Source: an uncultured Alphaproteobacteria bacterium (GTDB lineage: Bacteria > Pseudomonadota > Alphaproteobacteria > SP197). Taken from it: a stretch of 64,000 bases of DNA. Shown one piece after another: positions 46,701 through 55,697 of this stretch. The DNA lies in the NCBI GenBank assembly GCA_958295695.1, contig OY282363.1:2918225-2982224 (forward strand). The letters run 5' to 3'. Position 1 is the stretch's first letter, and the number at the start of each line of letters is the position of its first letter. Position numbers and translations under genes: made by a program. The notes below the pieces were generated by a model. That model was not told the DNA's origin. It did no database searches and saw only the letters and a list, made by a program, of their open reading frames with translations.

Positions 46701-48268
46701 CCCGGCCCGCCATGACCCGCCCGTCGCAGACGGCGCGCAACCTCGCGCGGCTTTTCGCCATCGCCCGCACGCTGGCGCGCCACGACGCGCTGTTCCCCCT
46801 GGAGCTGGCCGGCGTCGCGCCGCCCGTCGTGTGGGCCGCCCGGATGGTCTCGTCCCGTTCGGCCGGAGGCCGTCCGGGCGAGCGGCTGGCCCGGGCGCTC
46901 CAGGAGCTCGGCCCCGGTTTCGTCAAGGCCGGCCAACTCCTGTCGGTCCGTCCCGACCTCGTCGGCGAGGACATCGCCGACGACCTCGCCAACCTTCAGG
47001 ACCGTCTCGCCCCGTTCCCCGCCGGCGAGGCCCGCGCGACGATCGAGCGCGAGCTCGGACGACCGGTCGAGGCGTCGTTCCAGAGCTTCGAGGACGAGCC
47101 GGTGGCCGCCGCGTCGATCGCCCAGGTGCACCGGGCCGTGACGGCCGACGGGCGCGCGGTGGCGGTCAAGGTCCTGCGGCCGGGGATCGCCGGGGTCCTG
47201 CGGCGCGACATGGAGCTCGCCCGCTGGCTGGCGGCGCTGGCGGAGCGCGCCCGGCCCGACCTCCGGCGCCTCAGGCCCGTCCAGGCGGTCGAGACGCTGC
47301 GGGAATGGGTCGATGTCGAGCTCGACCTCAGGCTGGAGGCGGCGGCGGCCGACGAGCTGGCCGAGAACATGGCCGACGACCCCGGCTTCCGCGTGCCCGA
47401 GGTCGACTGGCGGCGCACCGGCGAACAGGTGCTCACGCTCGAATGGGTCGATGGCGTCCCGGTCGACGAGCGGGCCGCGCTCGAGGCCGCGGGCCACGAC
47501 GCCGAGGCGCTCGTCGCCCAGGCCGCGCGCGCCTTCTTCAACCAGGTCTTCCGGGACGGTTTCTTCCACGCCGACATGCATCCGGGGAACCTCTTCGTCG
47601 ACGGGAACGGCGTCATCGTCGCCGTCGATTTCGGGATCATGGGGCGGCTCGACCGGGCCGCGCGGCTCGCCATCGCCGAGATGCTGCTGGGGTTCCTCAC
47701 CCGCGACTACAAGCGGGTCGCCGACGTGCATTTCGAGGCGGGCTACGTGCCGCGCGACCGTTCGCGCGCGCTCTTCACCCAAGCCTGCCGGTCGATCGGC
47801 GAGCCGATCCTGGACCGGCCGCTGAACGAGATCTCGCTCGCCCGGCTCCTGGCCCAGCTCTTCCGCGTCACCGAGCGGTTCGGCATGCCGACGCAGCCCC
47901 GGCTGCTCCTCCTCCAGAAGACCATGGTGGTCACGGAGGGCGTCGGACGGGCGCTCGCGCCCGATCTCAACATGTGGACGCTCGCCCGGCCGCTGATCGA
48001 GGACTGGGCCGCGCGCAACCTCTCGGCCCCCGCCCGCGCCGCGGACGCCGCCCGGCGTGGCGCCGAGACGCTGCGCCGCCTGCCGGAGCTGGCCCACAAG
48101 GTCGAGGGAATCGTCGAGGACGCCTCGGCCTCCGGGTTCCGCCTCCATGCCGACACGGTCGACGACCTCGCCCGCCGCCGGACCGACGCCGGCCGGCCCT
48201 CGGGCGTCTGGCTCTGGGGGCTGGCCGGCGCGGCGCTGCTGGCGGCGCTGCTGGCGCTGGTCGCGTGA
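46697..48268 (+). CDS. ubiB: Ubiquinone biosynthesis protein UbiB (ABC1/ADCK family)
   Basis: A 523-residue atypical kinase-like protein needed for ubiquinone synthesis. It has the KxGQ motif in LGPGFVKAGQLLSVRPDL, the ATP-site lysine in AVAVKVLRPGI, EVDWRRTGEQVLTLEWVDG, HADMHPGNLFVD and AVDFGIMGRLD, followed by two C-terminal hydrophobic stretches (VWLWGLAGAALLAALLALV) that anchor it to the membrane. The GTG start is coupled to ubiE; an ATG five codons later is an alternative. Both act on the same pathway. Confidence 0.95.
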   Translation: MTRPAMTRPSQTARNLARLFAIARTLARHDALFPLELAGVAPPVVWAARMVSSRSAGGRPGERLARALQELGPGFVKAGQLLSVRPDLVGEDIADDLANLQDRLAPFPAGEARATIERELGRPVEASFQSFEDEPVAAASIAQVHRAVTADGRAVAVKVLRPGIAGVLRRDMELARWLAALAERARPDLRRLRPVQAVETLREWVDVELDLRLEAAAADELAENMADDPGFRVPEVDWRRTGEQVLTLEWVDGVPVDERAALEAAGHDAEALVAQAARAFFNQVFRDGFFHADMHPGNLFVDGNGVIVAVDFGIMGRLDRAARLAIAEMLLGFLTRDYKRVADVHFEAGYVPRDRSRALFTQACRSIGEPILDRPLNEISLARLLAQLFRVTERFGMPTQPRLLLLQKTMVVTEGVGRALAPDLNMWTLARPLIEDWAARNLSAPARAADAARRGAETLRRLPELAHKVEGIVEDASASGFRLHADTVDDLARRRTDAGRPSGVWLWGLAGAALLAALLALVA

Positions 48269-48337
48269 TCGCGGCGGAGAGGTGAATCCGGGCGCGATCC
48301 GGCCTATATTGCGCGCCGCACAACGGGGACGCGGCCC

Positions 48338-49543
48338 ATGCTCGACGGCAAGCGGATCCTGCTCGTCATCTCGGGCGGCGTCGCCGCCTACAAGTCGCTG
48401 GAGCTGATCCGACGCCTGACCGACCGCGGCGCGGCGGTGCGCTGCGTCATGACCGAGGGCGCCCAACGGTTCGTCACGCCGCTCTCGGCCGCCGCGCTCT
48501 CGGGCGACAGGGTCTTCACCGACCTCTTCTCGCTCACCGACGAGGCGGAGATGGGCCATATCCGGCTCTCCCGCGAGGCCGACCTCGTGGTCGTCGCGCC
48601 CGCCACCGCCGACCTCATGGCGCGCATGGCCGCGGGCCTCGCCGACGATCTCGCCACCGCCGTGCTGCTCGCGACCGACAAGCCGGTGCTGCTCGCGCCC
48701 GCCATGAACGCCGCGATGTGGCGCCACGCCGCGACCCGGCGCAACGCCGCGCGGCTCGTCGCCGACGGGATCGCCACGGTCGGCCCGGAGGCGGGCGATC
48801 TCGCCTGCGGCGAGGTGGGCTCGGGCCGCATGAGCGAGCCCGCCGCCATCGCCGCCGCGGCCGGAGCGCTGCTCGCCGTCCCCGCCGCGCGGCCGCTCGC
48901 GGGCCGCCACGCGCTCGTCACCAGCGGGCCGACCCACGAGCCGATCGATCCCGTGCGCTACATCGCCAACCGCAGCTCCGGCAAGCAGGGCCACGCCATC
49001 GCCGCGGCCTGCGCGCGGCTCGGCGCGCGCGTCACGCTGGTCTCCGGCCCCGTCGCGATCGACGATCCGCGGGGCGTCGATGTCGTGCGCGTGGAGACCG
49101 CCCGCGACATGCTCCGGGCCTGCGAGGCGGCGCTGCCCGCCGATGTCGCCGTGTGCGCGGCCGCCGTCGCCGACTGGCGCGCCGCGCGGGAGGCCGCGAC
49201 GAAGATGAAGAAGAACGGCGGCGGCCCGCCGCCGCTCGAGCTGGCCGAGAATCCCGACATCCTCGCCACGCTCGCCGCGCGCAACGACCGGCGTCCCCGT
49301 CTGGTGGTGGGCTTCGCCGCGGAGACCGGCGACGCGGCGGCCCGCGCCCGGACGAAGCTCGCCGCGAAGGGCTGCGACTGGATCGTCGCCAACGACGTGG
49401 GCGAGGGCAGCGGAACCTTCGGCGGCGACGAGAACACCGTCCATCTGGTGACGCCGGACGGCGTCGAGGACTGGCCGCGGCTCGCCAAGGACCGGGTGGC
49501 CGAGCGGCTCGCCCGGCGCATCGCCGACCGGCTGGCGCCGTGA
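48338..49543 (+). CDS. coaBC: Bifunctional phosphopantothenoylcysteine decarboxylase/synthetase
   Basis: A 401-residue CoA biosynthesis protein. The N-terminal CoaC flavoprotein part has [40 protein letters not shown] and [10 protein letters not shown]. The C-terminal CoaB synthetase has [20 protein letters not shown] followed by SGKQGHAIA, and a lysine-rich [18 protein letters not shown]. It first joins cysteine to phosphopantothenate and then decarboxylates. The stop overlaps the dut GTG (GTGA), the classic coaBC-dut coupling. Confidence 0.97.
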   Translation: MLDGKRILLVISGGVAAYKSLELIRRLTDRGAAVRCVMTEGAQRFVTPLSAAALSGDRVFTDLFSLTDEAEMGHIRLSREADLVVVAPATADLMARMAAGLADDLATAVLLATDKPVLLAPAMNAAMWRHAATRRNAARLVADGIATVGPEAGDLACGEVGSGRMSEPAAIAAAAGALLAVPAARPLAGRHALVTSGPTHEPIDPVRYIANRSSGKQGHAIAAACARLGARVTLVSGPVAIDDPRGVDVVRVETARDMLRACEAALPADVAVCAAAVADWRAAREAATKMKKNGGGPPPLELAENPDILATLAARNDRRPRLVVGFAAETGDAAARARTKLAAKGCDWIVANDVGEGSGTFGGDENTVHLVTPDGVEDWPRLAKDRVAERLARRIADRLAP

Positions 49544-49989
49544 CGGTCGAGGTCCGGTTCGCGCGGCTGCCTCACGGCGAGGGTCTCGACCTGCCCGGCT
49601 ACGCGACCCCCGGCGCGGCCGGCATGGACCTGCGCGCCGCCGTCGGGGACGGCCTGACGCTCGCGCCCGGCGAGCGCGCCCTGGTGCCGACCGGGTTCCG
49701 GATGGCCCTGCCCGGCGGCTTCGAGGCGCAGATCCGTCCGCGCTCGGGCCTCGCCCACGAGCACGGCGTCACCGTCCTCAACAGTCCGGGAACGGTCGAC
49801 AGCGATTACAGGGGCGAGGTGACGGTGCTCCTGGTCAACCTCGGGAAGGAACCCTTCCGGATCGCCCGCGGCGAACGCATCGCGCAGATGGCGATCGCGC
49901 CGGTCGCTCGCGCCGTCTCCACCGAGGCCCGAGAACTGGACGAGACCGGGCGCGGCGCCGGCGGTTTCGGATCGACGGGCCGGTTCTGA
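49540..49989 (+). CDS. dut: dUTP diphosphatase
   Basis: A 149-residue trimeric dUTPase. The five family motifs are visible: [47 protein letters not shown] and the flexible C-terminal [11 protein letters not shown]. It removes dUTP to prevent uracil incorporation and makes dUMP for thymidylate synthesis. The GTG start is coupled to coaBC. Confidence 0.97.
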   Translation: MTVEVRFARLPHGEGLDLPGYATPGAAGMDLRAAVGDGLTLAPGERALVPTGFRMALPGGFEAQIRPRSGLAHEHGVTVLNSPGTVDSDYRGEVTVLLVNLGKEPFRIARGERIAQMAIAPVARAVSTEARELDETGRGAGGFGSTGRF

Positions 49990-50040
49990 CGGGCGTCGAC
50001 GGGCCTTGCCAAGGCCCCCGGCGCCGACCACCTTGGGCGG

Positions 50041-50865
50041 ATGGACATCGCCGACTTCACCGAGGACCAGCTCCACCGCTACGCCCGGCACATCGTCATG
50101 CCCGAAGTGGGCGGCGAGGGCCAGGCCAGGCTGCTGGACGCCAGGGTCCTGATCGTCGGCGCGGGCGGGCTGGGCGCGCCGCTCGCGATGTACCTCGCCG
50201 CGGCGGGCGTTGGCACGCTGGGGATCGTGGACGACGACGCGGTCGAACTCTCCAACCTGCAACGCCAGGTGGCGCACACGACGGACCGGATCGGCGCGCC
50301 CAAGACCGAGAGCGCGGCGGCGACCGTCAGGGCGCTCAACCCCGAGGTCGCCGTGATCCGCCGCCAGGAGCGTCTCGATCGCCACAACGCGCTCGACATC
50401 GTCGCGGGCTACGATCTCGTCTGCGACGGCACCGACAACTTTCCCACCCGCTACCTCCTCAACGACGCCTGCTACCTCGCGGGCAAGCCGCTGGTGAGCG
50501 CGGCCATGACGCGGTTCGACGGCCAGCTCACCACCTTCCGGGCGCACGAGGGCGGCGGCAACCCCTGCTACCGCTGCCTGTTTCCGGAGATGCCGCCCGA
50601 GGGCCTCGCGCCGTCGTGTTCGGAAGCCGGCGTCTTCGGGGCCATCGCGGGCGTCATGGGGACGCTCCAGACCGCCGAGGTCCTGAAGGAACTCCTCGGC
50701 ATCGGCGCCGGCCTCGCCGGCACGCTCCTGATCTACGACGCGCTGGGCGCCGAGTTCCGGCGCGTGACCTACGGCAAGGACCCCGACTGCGCCCTGTGCG
50801 GCGACCGGGCGACGATCGCCGACCTCGGCGGGACCGGCCGGCGCGCGGAGACGGACGGGCCGTGA
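50041..50865 (+). CDS. moeB: MoeB/ThiF-family sulfur-carrier adenylyltransferase
   Basis: A 274-residue E1-like enzyme. It has the nucleotide loop VLIVGAGGLGAPLAMYLAAA, DDDAVELSNLQRQVAHT, DNFPTRYLLNDACYLAGKPL, and two zinc Cys pairs, CYRCLFPE and CALCGD. Such proteins adenylate the C-terminal Gly of MoaD or ThiS. No rhodanese domain is fused at the C-terminus. MoeB and ThiF cannot be separated by sequence alone; the position after coaBC-dut is conserved in alphaproteobacteria. A DsrE-like gene follows, consistent with sulfur transfer. Confidence 0.92.
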   Translation: MDIADFTEDQLHRYARHIVMPEVGGEGQARLLDARVLIVGAGGLGAPLAMYLAAAGVGTLGIVDDDAVELSNLQRQVAHTTDRIGAPKTESAAATVRALNPEVAVIRRQERLDRHNALDIVAGYDLVCDGTDNFPTRYLLNDACYLAGKPLVSAAMTRFDGQLTTFRAHEGGGNPCYRCLFPEMPPEGLAPSCSEAGVFGAIAGVMGTLQTAEVLKELLGIGAGLAGTLLIYDALGAEFRRVTYGKDPDCALCGDRATIADLGGTGRRAETDGP

Positions 50866-50919
50866 CGGGCGAGGCGCCCTCGCCCGCCCGCGCCGGGCGG
50901 CGGGACGCGGAGGCGGCGC

Positions 50920-51318
50920 ATGGCCGCTGAAGCCGGGGGCCTCGGCGTCGTCGTGCTGTCGGGCGATTACGTCCGGGTCCACTACGCGCTGATGATGGCG
51001 TCCGCCGCCGCGGCCATCGACCGGCCGGTCACGGTGTTCGTCACCATGGACGCCGCGCCGCTGCTGGCGGGGGACGAGGGCTGGCGCCGGCTGGCCGGCG
51101 CGGAGCGCGACGACGAGCTCAAGGCGCGCGACGTGGCCGACATGGAGACGCTGCTGGCCGCCTGCGCGTCCATGGGGGTCGCCTTCATGGCCTGCGAGGC
51201 GGGCCTGAGGGCCGGGGAGACGCCCGCCGCCGCCCTGCGCGACGATCTGGACATCGAGGTCGCGGGCCTCGTCACGTTCTACCGCGCGGTGGGCGAGGGC
51301 CGGATCGTGGCGCTGTGA
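50920..51318 (+). CDS. DsrE/DsrF-like family protein
   Basis: A 132-residue protein of the DsrE-like fold. It opens GLGVVVLSGDYVRVHYALMM, then has [20 protein letters not shown] and the segment MGVAFMACEAGLRAGETP with a single conserved cysteine (GVAFMAC), the position where DsrE proteins carry persulfide. It may receive or deliver sulfur. It sits 54 bases after the MoeB/ThiF-like gene, so a shared sulfur-transfer role is plausible. The last residues LVTFYRAVGEGRIVAL fit the family ending. Confidence 0.82.
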   Translation: MAAEAGGLGVVVLSGDYVRVHYALMMASAAAAIDRPVTVFVTMDAAPLLAGDEGWRRLAGAERDDELKARDVADMETLLAACASMGVAFMACEAGLRAGETPAAALRDDLDIEVAGLVTFYRAVGEGRIVAL

Positions 51319-51400
51319 CGCCGGGGCCGCGAACCGCGCCGGCCGCGCCCATGGTTTCCCTGTCGCCCGCGGCGATCCGACCGTTCCCGAGGAGATGTCC

Positions 51401-52138
51401 ATGACCGAGCTCCCCGACGCTCCCGGCTGGAGCGAGGACGATTCCCGCCACTTCATCGACCGCGGCGCCTACTTCGTGCCGGAGCGCGAAACCCAGATCG
51501 ACACGATCCGCGGCGTCGTTCCGCCCGCGCCCGACGGCGCCGTCATCGTCGACATCTGCTGCGGCGAGGGGCTGCTCTGCGAGGCGCTGGCGCGGCGCTT
51601 TCCCAAGGCCGAGATCCACGCGCTCGACGGCTCGCGGACCATGCTCGCCGCGGCGAAGGCCAGGCTCGAGGCGGCCGGCGCGGCGCACCGGACGACCCTC
51701 ATCGACATCGCCGAGACCGGCTGGCGCGCCTTCGACAGGCCGATCCACGCCTTCGTCTCGTCCTTGGCCGTCCACCACCTCGCCGGGCCGGACAAGGCGC
51801 GGCTGTTCGGGGACCTGACCGCGGCGCTGGCGCCGGGCGGCGCGATCGTGATCTGCGACCTGGTCGAGGCCCAGCGCGAGGCCGGTCTCGAGCTGTGGAA
51901 GCGGCACTGGGACGACGGCGTGCGCGAGCGGTCCCTGGCGCTCGACGGCGACGAAAGGATGCTCGACATCTTCCGCGCCGACGGCTGGAACTACTACGCC
52001 GACCCCGGCGCCGACCCGGTGGACACACCCTCGCCGCTGTTCGACCAGATGCTCTGGATGGCCGAGGCCGGCCTGACCGGGATCGACGTCCACTGGCTCC
52101 GCGCCGGCCACGCCATCTTTTCCGGCGTGAAGCCGTGA
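51401..52138 (+). CDS. Class I SAM-dependent methyltransferase
   Basis: A 245-residue methyltransferase. The SAM loop is VIVDICCGEGLLCEALARRF, the acidic strand is IHALDGSRTM, and VSSLAVHHLAGPDKARLFGD with ALAPGGAIVICDLVE follow, all classical class I features. GAGGAG lies six bases before the ATG at 51401, so this start is preferred to the ATG two codons upstream that overlaps the ribosome site. The substrate is unknown. The 52139-52274 stretch after it carries nothing I can identify. Confidence 0.87.
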   Translation: MTELPDAPGWSEDDSRHFIDRGAYFVPERETQIDTIRGVVPPAPDGAVIVDICCGEGLLCEALARRFPKAEIHALDGSRTMLAAAKARLEAAGAAHRTTLIDIAETGWRAFDRPIHAFVSSLAVHHLAGPDKARLFGDLTAALAPGGAIVICDLVEAQREAGLELWKRHWDDGVRERSLALDGDERMLDIFRADGWNYYADPGADPVDTPSPLFDQMLWMAEAGLTGIDVHWLRAGHAIFSGVKP

Positions 52139-52274
52139 GCGCTCCTCGGAGCGCCGTCCCATCGGACTGGATCGGGGCCGGTTTCCTTCGGCGGTCCCGG
52201 AGACCGCCGCCGCCGGTTCGAGACGACGGGATGATGCCGTAGCGCCCGCCACGGCCGGCGTCGGGCGGGCGCGG

Positions 52275-52391
52275 TCAAAAGCCGCCGACGCGGCCGTTCG
52301 CCTCCCACTGGCCGCTGCGCGGGGGTTCCGGTCCCGCTCCGGGCGCGCCGGCCGCCGGTCCGCAGCCGCTCTTCCGCCCGCCGTCCGTCAC
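52275..52391 (-). CDS. Possible small protein coupled to the thioesterase gene
   Basis: A GTG overlapping the thioesterase stop (GTGA) opens a 38-residue frame that is Gly/Pro-rich with a single cysteine (KSGCGPAAGAPGAGPEPP) and ends SGQWEANGRVGGF. The same overlap style is used by many genuine gene pairs in this window, which is the only support. It resembles no family I know and may not be translated. Confidence 0.25.
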   Translation of the reverse strand: MTDGGRKSGCGPAAGAPGAGPEPPRSGQWEANGRVGGF

Positions 52392-52873
52392 CGTCGCCTC
52401 GGCCGACCGATGGCGCGGCCCACGTTGCGGTGGCGCCCGACCGCGGCGTGGTCGGCGACGGCCCGGCGCAGCCGCTCGTGGGCCTCCGGCGCGAACTCCA
52501 TCGTGGCGCGCGTGCGCAGGTCGAAGCCCAGCGCCATCACCTCGTTGGTCGCGGAGAGCGCGCCCTTCCCGGCGTGGTACAGGCTGTGGAAGATGCGGTA
52601 GCGCTTGGCGTCGGCGTCCAGGGCCTGGGTCGTCACGAGCACCGGATCGCCCTCGCGCAGCTCGTCGAGATAGTTCACGTGGGTCTCGACCACGGCGTAT
52701 TCCGCCCCGCCGCGCTCGTCCTGCATCCTCGGCGCGTTCATCGCGTCCCAGAACGCCGCCGTCGCATGGTCGCAGATCAGGACATAGTAAGCCATGTTGA
52801 GATGGCCGTACTCGTCGATCCATTCCGGCCTCACGACGGCCTCGAGGGTGAACAGGCGCGGGTCGGTCTCCAT
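52388..52873 (-). CDS. Hotdog-fold acyl-CoA thioesterase
   Basis: A 161-residue protein of the 4-hydroxybenzoyl-CoA thioesterase-like hotdog family. The signature is VRPEWIDEYGHLNMAYYVLI (an aspartate before the D-x-x-GHLN motif and the long helix), followed by VETHVNYLDELREGDPVLVT. The catalytic acid is in the WIDEYGH loop. Similar domains occur in carnitine/betainyl-CoA thioesterases. The substrate is unclear. It is divergent to the M24-fold gene with about 140 bases between. Confidence 0.85.
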   Translation of the reverse strand: METDPRLFTLEAVVRPEWIDEYGHLNMAYYVLICDHATAAFWDAMNAPRMQDERGGAEYAVVETHVNYLDELREGDPVLVTTQALDADAKRYRIFHSLYHAGKGALSATNEVMALGFDLRTRATMEFAPEAHERLRRAVADHAAVGRHRNVGRAIGRPRRR

Positions 52874-53013
52874 GGCGCGCTCCCTTCGCGGCGACGCTTC
52901 TTCTACAGCGCGTCCCCGCCTCGACGGAAGCGCCATGGCCCGCTCGCCGCTCCGGCCTTTGCGCCGCCGCCACCGCGGCGGCATGATCCCGCCCGACGAG
53001 GGAGGACGCCGCC

Positions 53014-54171
53014 GTGCCGCATCTGCACTTTTCCGCCGACGAGCTCGACGAGCGCCGCCGCCGGGCCCGCGCGAGGATGGCCGAACGGGGGCTCGACGCC
53101 GTGCTGCTCTTCAAGCAGGAGAGCATGTACTACCTCACGGGTTACGACACCGCCGGCTACTCGCTGTTCCAGTGCCTCGTCATGCGGGCCGACGGCGACC
53201 TCGTGCTCGTCACCCGCTCCGCCGACCGGGAGCAGGCGGCCTTCACCTCGGTCGTCCCGGACGTGCGCGTCTGGACCGACCGGGGCGGCGCCAACCCGGC
53301 GCGCGACGTCAAGGCCGTGCTGCGGGAGAAGGGTCTCGCGGGCGGGCGCCTGGGGGTGGAGCTCCACGCCTGGTGCCTCACGGGCCAGCGCTGGGACATG
53401 CTGCGCGCCGAGCTCGACGGCTTCTGCGCCCGCGAGGACTGCACCGACCTGGTGCAGGGTCTGCGCGCGGTGAAGAGCCCCGCGGAGCTCGAGTGCGTGC
53501 GCAAGGCGGGCGCGCTCTGCGACGACGCGCTGGAAGCGCTCCACGACGCCATCGCGCCGGGCGTCGACGAGGGCCTGCTCTATTCCCGCATGATGCAGGC
53601 GATCCTGGAGGGCGGCGGCGACCCGGCCGCGAGCCGGCCCATCGTCGGCTCGGGCGACGGGGCGCTGCTGGTGCGCTACTTCACCGGCCGCGCCGCGGTC
53701 GGCGCCCGGGACCAGGTCCAGCTCGAATACGGCGCGGCCTGGCGCCACTACCACGCGGCCATCATGCGCACCGTGCTGACCGGGACGCCTGGCCGGCGCC
53801 ACGAGGCGATGCACGCGGCCTGCGTCGAGGCGCTCGCCGCCTGCCAGGAGGCCGCCCGGCCCGGCGCGACCTTCGGCGACCTCTACGAGGCGCACGCCCG
53901 CGCGATCGACGCCCACGGGTTCCGGGACTGCCGGCTCAACGCCTGCGGCTACTCGCTGAGCGCGAACTACCCGCCGTCGTGGATGGAGGAGCCCATGATC
54001 TATCCCGCCAACGCCACGGCGGTCGAGCCGGGCATGGCGATTTTCATGCACATGATCCTGGTCGACAGCCCCAACAGGCTCGCCATGAGCCTCGGCGAGA
54101 CCGGTATCGCGCACGAGGACCGCTTCGAGCCGGTCTCGGCCATGCCGCACGACCTTGTGGCGAAGCGGTAG
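53014..54171 (+). CDS. M24-fold (creatinase/DoeA-like) hydrolase lacking the metal ligands of aminopeptidase P
   Basis: A 385-residue two-domain pita-bread protein. The N-terminal domain has AERGLDAVLLFKQESMYYLT followed by GYDTAGYSLFQ, and the C-terminal part has LRAVKSPAELECVRKAGALC, VQLEYGAAWRHYHAAIMRTV and a C-terminal SLGETG. The Asp-Asp-His-Glu-Glu metal ligands of Xaa-Pro peptidases are replaced (LEYGA and HAAIMRT instead of DxG...sDxTR). This matches the creatinase and ectoine hydrolase (DoeA) branch, which works without two metals. It probably hydrolyses a small C-N bond. The GTG is preceded by a GAGGGAGG run. An N-methylamine or ectoine-like substrate is an inference. Confidence 0.83.
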   Translation: MPHLHFSADELDERRRRARARMAERGLDAVLLFKQESMYYLTGYDTAGYSLFQCLVMRADGDLVLVTRSADREQAAFTSVVPDVRVWTDRGGANPARDVKAVLREKGLAGGRLGVELHAWCLTGQRWDMLRAELDGFCAREDCTDLVQGLRAVKSPAELECVRKAGALCDDALEALHDAIAPGVDEGLLYSRMMQAILEGGGDPAASRPIVGSGDGALLVRYFTGRAAVGARDQVQLEYGAAWRHYHAAIMRTVLTGTPGRRHEAMHAACVEALAACQEAARPGATFGDLYEAHARAIDAHGFRDCRLNACGYSLSANYPPSWMEEPMIYPANATAVEPGMAIFMHMILVDSPNRLAMSLGETGIAHEDRFEPVSAMPHDLVAKR

Positions 54172-54191
54172 GGAACGCGATAGGAACCGTC

Positions 54192-55697
54192 ATGTCCGAC
54201 GCCCTCGTCCCGCAGGCCCCGAGCGACCGCAAATCCGCTGGCGCGTACTTCACGCCCGAACCGGTCGCCCGGACCCTCGTGAGATGGGCCGTCCGGCATG
54301 ACGGCGACACGGTCCTGGACCCGTCGTGCGGGGACGGGCGGTTCATCTCGCTGCACGGGAACAGCACGGGAATCGAAAGAGAGGGCGCGTCGGCATGCTC
54401 GGCGAGACGGCGCGCGCCAGACGCGACCGTCGTGGAGGCCGATTTTTTCACCTGGGTCGCGGAGAACGAACGACGGTTCGATTGCGCGGTCGGCAATCCT
54501 CCGTTCATCCGCTACCAGAGGTTCAACGGCGCGACCAGGCGGGCCGCTCTCGCTTGCTGCCGCGGGCATGGCGTCCGTTTCGCGGCGCTGGCCTCGTCCT
54601 GGGCGCCTTTCCTGGTGGCCGCCGCGGGCAGCTTGAAACCGGGCGGGAGAATGGCCTTCGTCGTTCCCGCGGAGATCGGCCACGCTCCCTACGCGAGGCC
54701 GCTTCTGGATTTCCTGGTCGGGAGTTTCGATCTCGTCAGGATTGTCGCGCTCAGGGAAAAGATGTTCCCCGACCTCTCGGAAGACTGCTGGCTGCTGTTC
54801 GCGGACGGCTACGGCGGCGCGACGTCGAGCATCGAGCTTGTCCGGGCCGAACGGTTCTCCCGGTTCGCGGCCGGCCGGGCCGCGATCCGGCGGGTCGGCG
54901 TCCGGGAGTGCCGCGCGAACCATGGCGGCCGATTGCGGCCCTACCTTCTGTCCGACGGCTCCCTGGACTCATACGCGCATTTTTCGCAAAAGCCGTCGGC
55001 GCCGCGTCTCGGAGACCTTGGGCGCGTGGGCATCGGGTATGTCAGCGGCGCCAACGGTTTCTTCCACCTTCGTCCATCGACCGCGGAGAGGCTCGGGATT
55101 CCCCGGGAATTCCTGGTTCCTTCGGTGCGCGGCGGCCGATACCTGACGGACCGGCCGGTCACGCCCGACGCCGTACGGCGTTGGCTGGAAAGGGACGACC
55201 CGGTCCTGTTGCTGCGCATTCCGCCGGAAGCCCGCGTCCCGGCGGTCGTGCGGCGTTATCTGGACACCGACGCGGCGCATCGCGCGCGCGAGGCGTTCAA
55301 GTGCCGATCGCGAACGCCGTGGTACTCGGTTCCGGACGTGAGGAAGCCGGACTTTTTCCTGACCTACATGAACGGCCGAACGCCGGCGCTGGCGGAGAAC
55401 GCGGCCGGATGCACCTGCACCAACGCGCTCCTGGCCTTCGAGTTCCGCGAAAACCTGTCCGGACGGGCCCGAACCGCCGCGCGGCGAACCGTGCTTTCCG
55501 GATGGGCCTCGGCGCTGGGGCGTCTGAGTTGCGAACTCGAAGGCCACCCCCTGGGCGGTGGCCTGCTCAAGCTGGAGCCGGGCGAAGCCAGGCGTGTCCT
55601 GCTCCTGCCCGACGACGGGATCGAGCCGGAGACGAGACGCGCGCTTCTGGACGGTGTCGAGACCATGCGGCGCTGGCGGCATATCGATGCCCCCTGA
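54192..55697 (+). CDS. Putative type II DNA adenine-N6 methyltransferase (gamma class)
   Basis: A 501-residue Rossmann methyltransferase. KSAGAYFTPEPVARTLVRWA opens the domain. Motif I is VLDPSCGDGRF at 41-51. The catalytic motif IV is NPPF at 102-105 in AVGNPPFIRYQRF, as in gamma-class N6-adenine enzymes of the TaqI/Eco57I type. The C-terminal half (VGIGYVSGANGFFHLRP; PWYSVPDVRKPDFFLTYMNG) is the target-recognition region. Base use appears less GC-biased than in flanking genes (for example gccgattttttcacctgg), which fits horizontal gain. The next gene overlaps its end by 11 bases and looks like a cognate nuclease. Confidence 0.85.
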   Translation: MSDALVPQAPSDRKSAGAYFTPEPVARTLVRWAVRHDGDTVLDPSCGDGRFISLHGNSTGIEREGASACSARRRAPDATVVEADFFTWVAENERRFDCAVGNPPFIRYQRFNGATRRAALACCRGHGVRFAALASSWAPFLVAAAGSLKPGGRMAFVVPAEIGHAPYARPLLDFLVGSFDLVRIVALREKMFPDLSEDCWLLFADGYGGATSSIELVRAERFSRFAAGRAAIRRVGVRECRANHGGRLRPYLLSDGSLDSYAHFSQKPSAPRLGDLGRVGIGYVSGANGFFHLRPSTAERLGIPREFLVPSVRGGRYLTDRPVTPDAVRRWLERDDPVLLLRIPPEARVPAVVRRYLDTDAAHRAREAFKCRSRTPWYSVPDVRKPDFFLTYMNGRTPALAENAAGCTCTNALLAFEFRENLSGRARTAARRTVLSGWASALGRLSCELEGHPLGGGLLKLEPGEARRVLLLPDDGIEPETRRALLDGVETMRRWRHIDAP

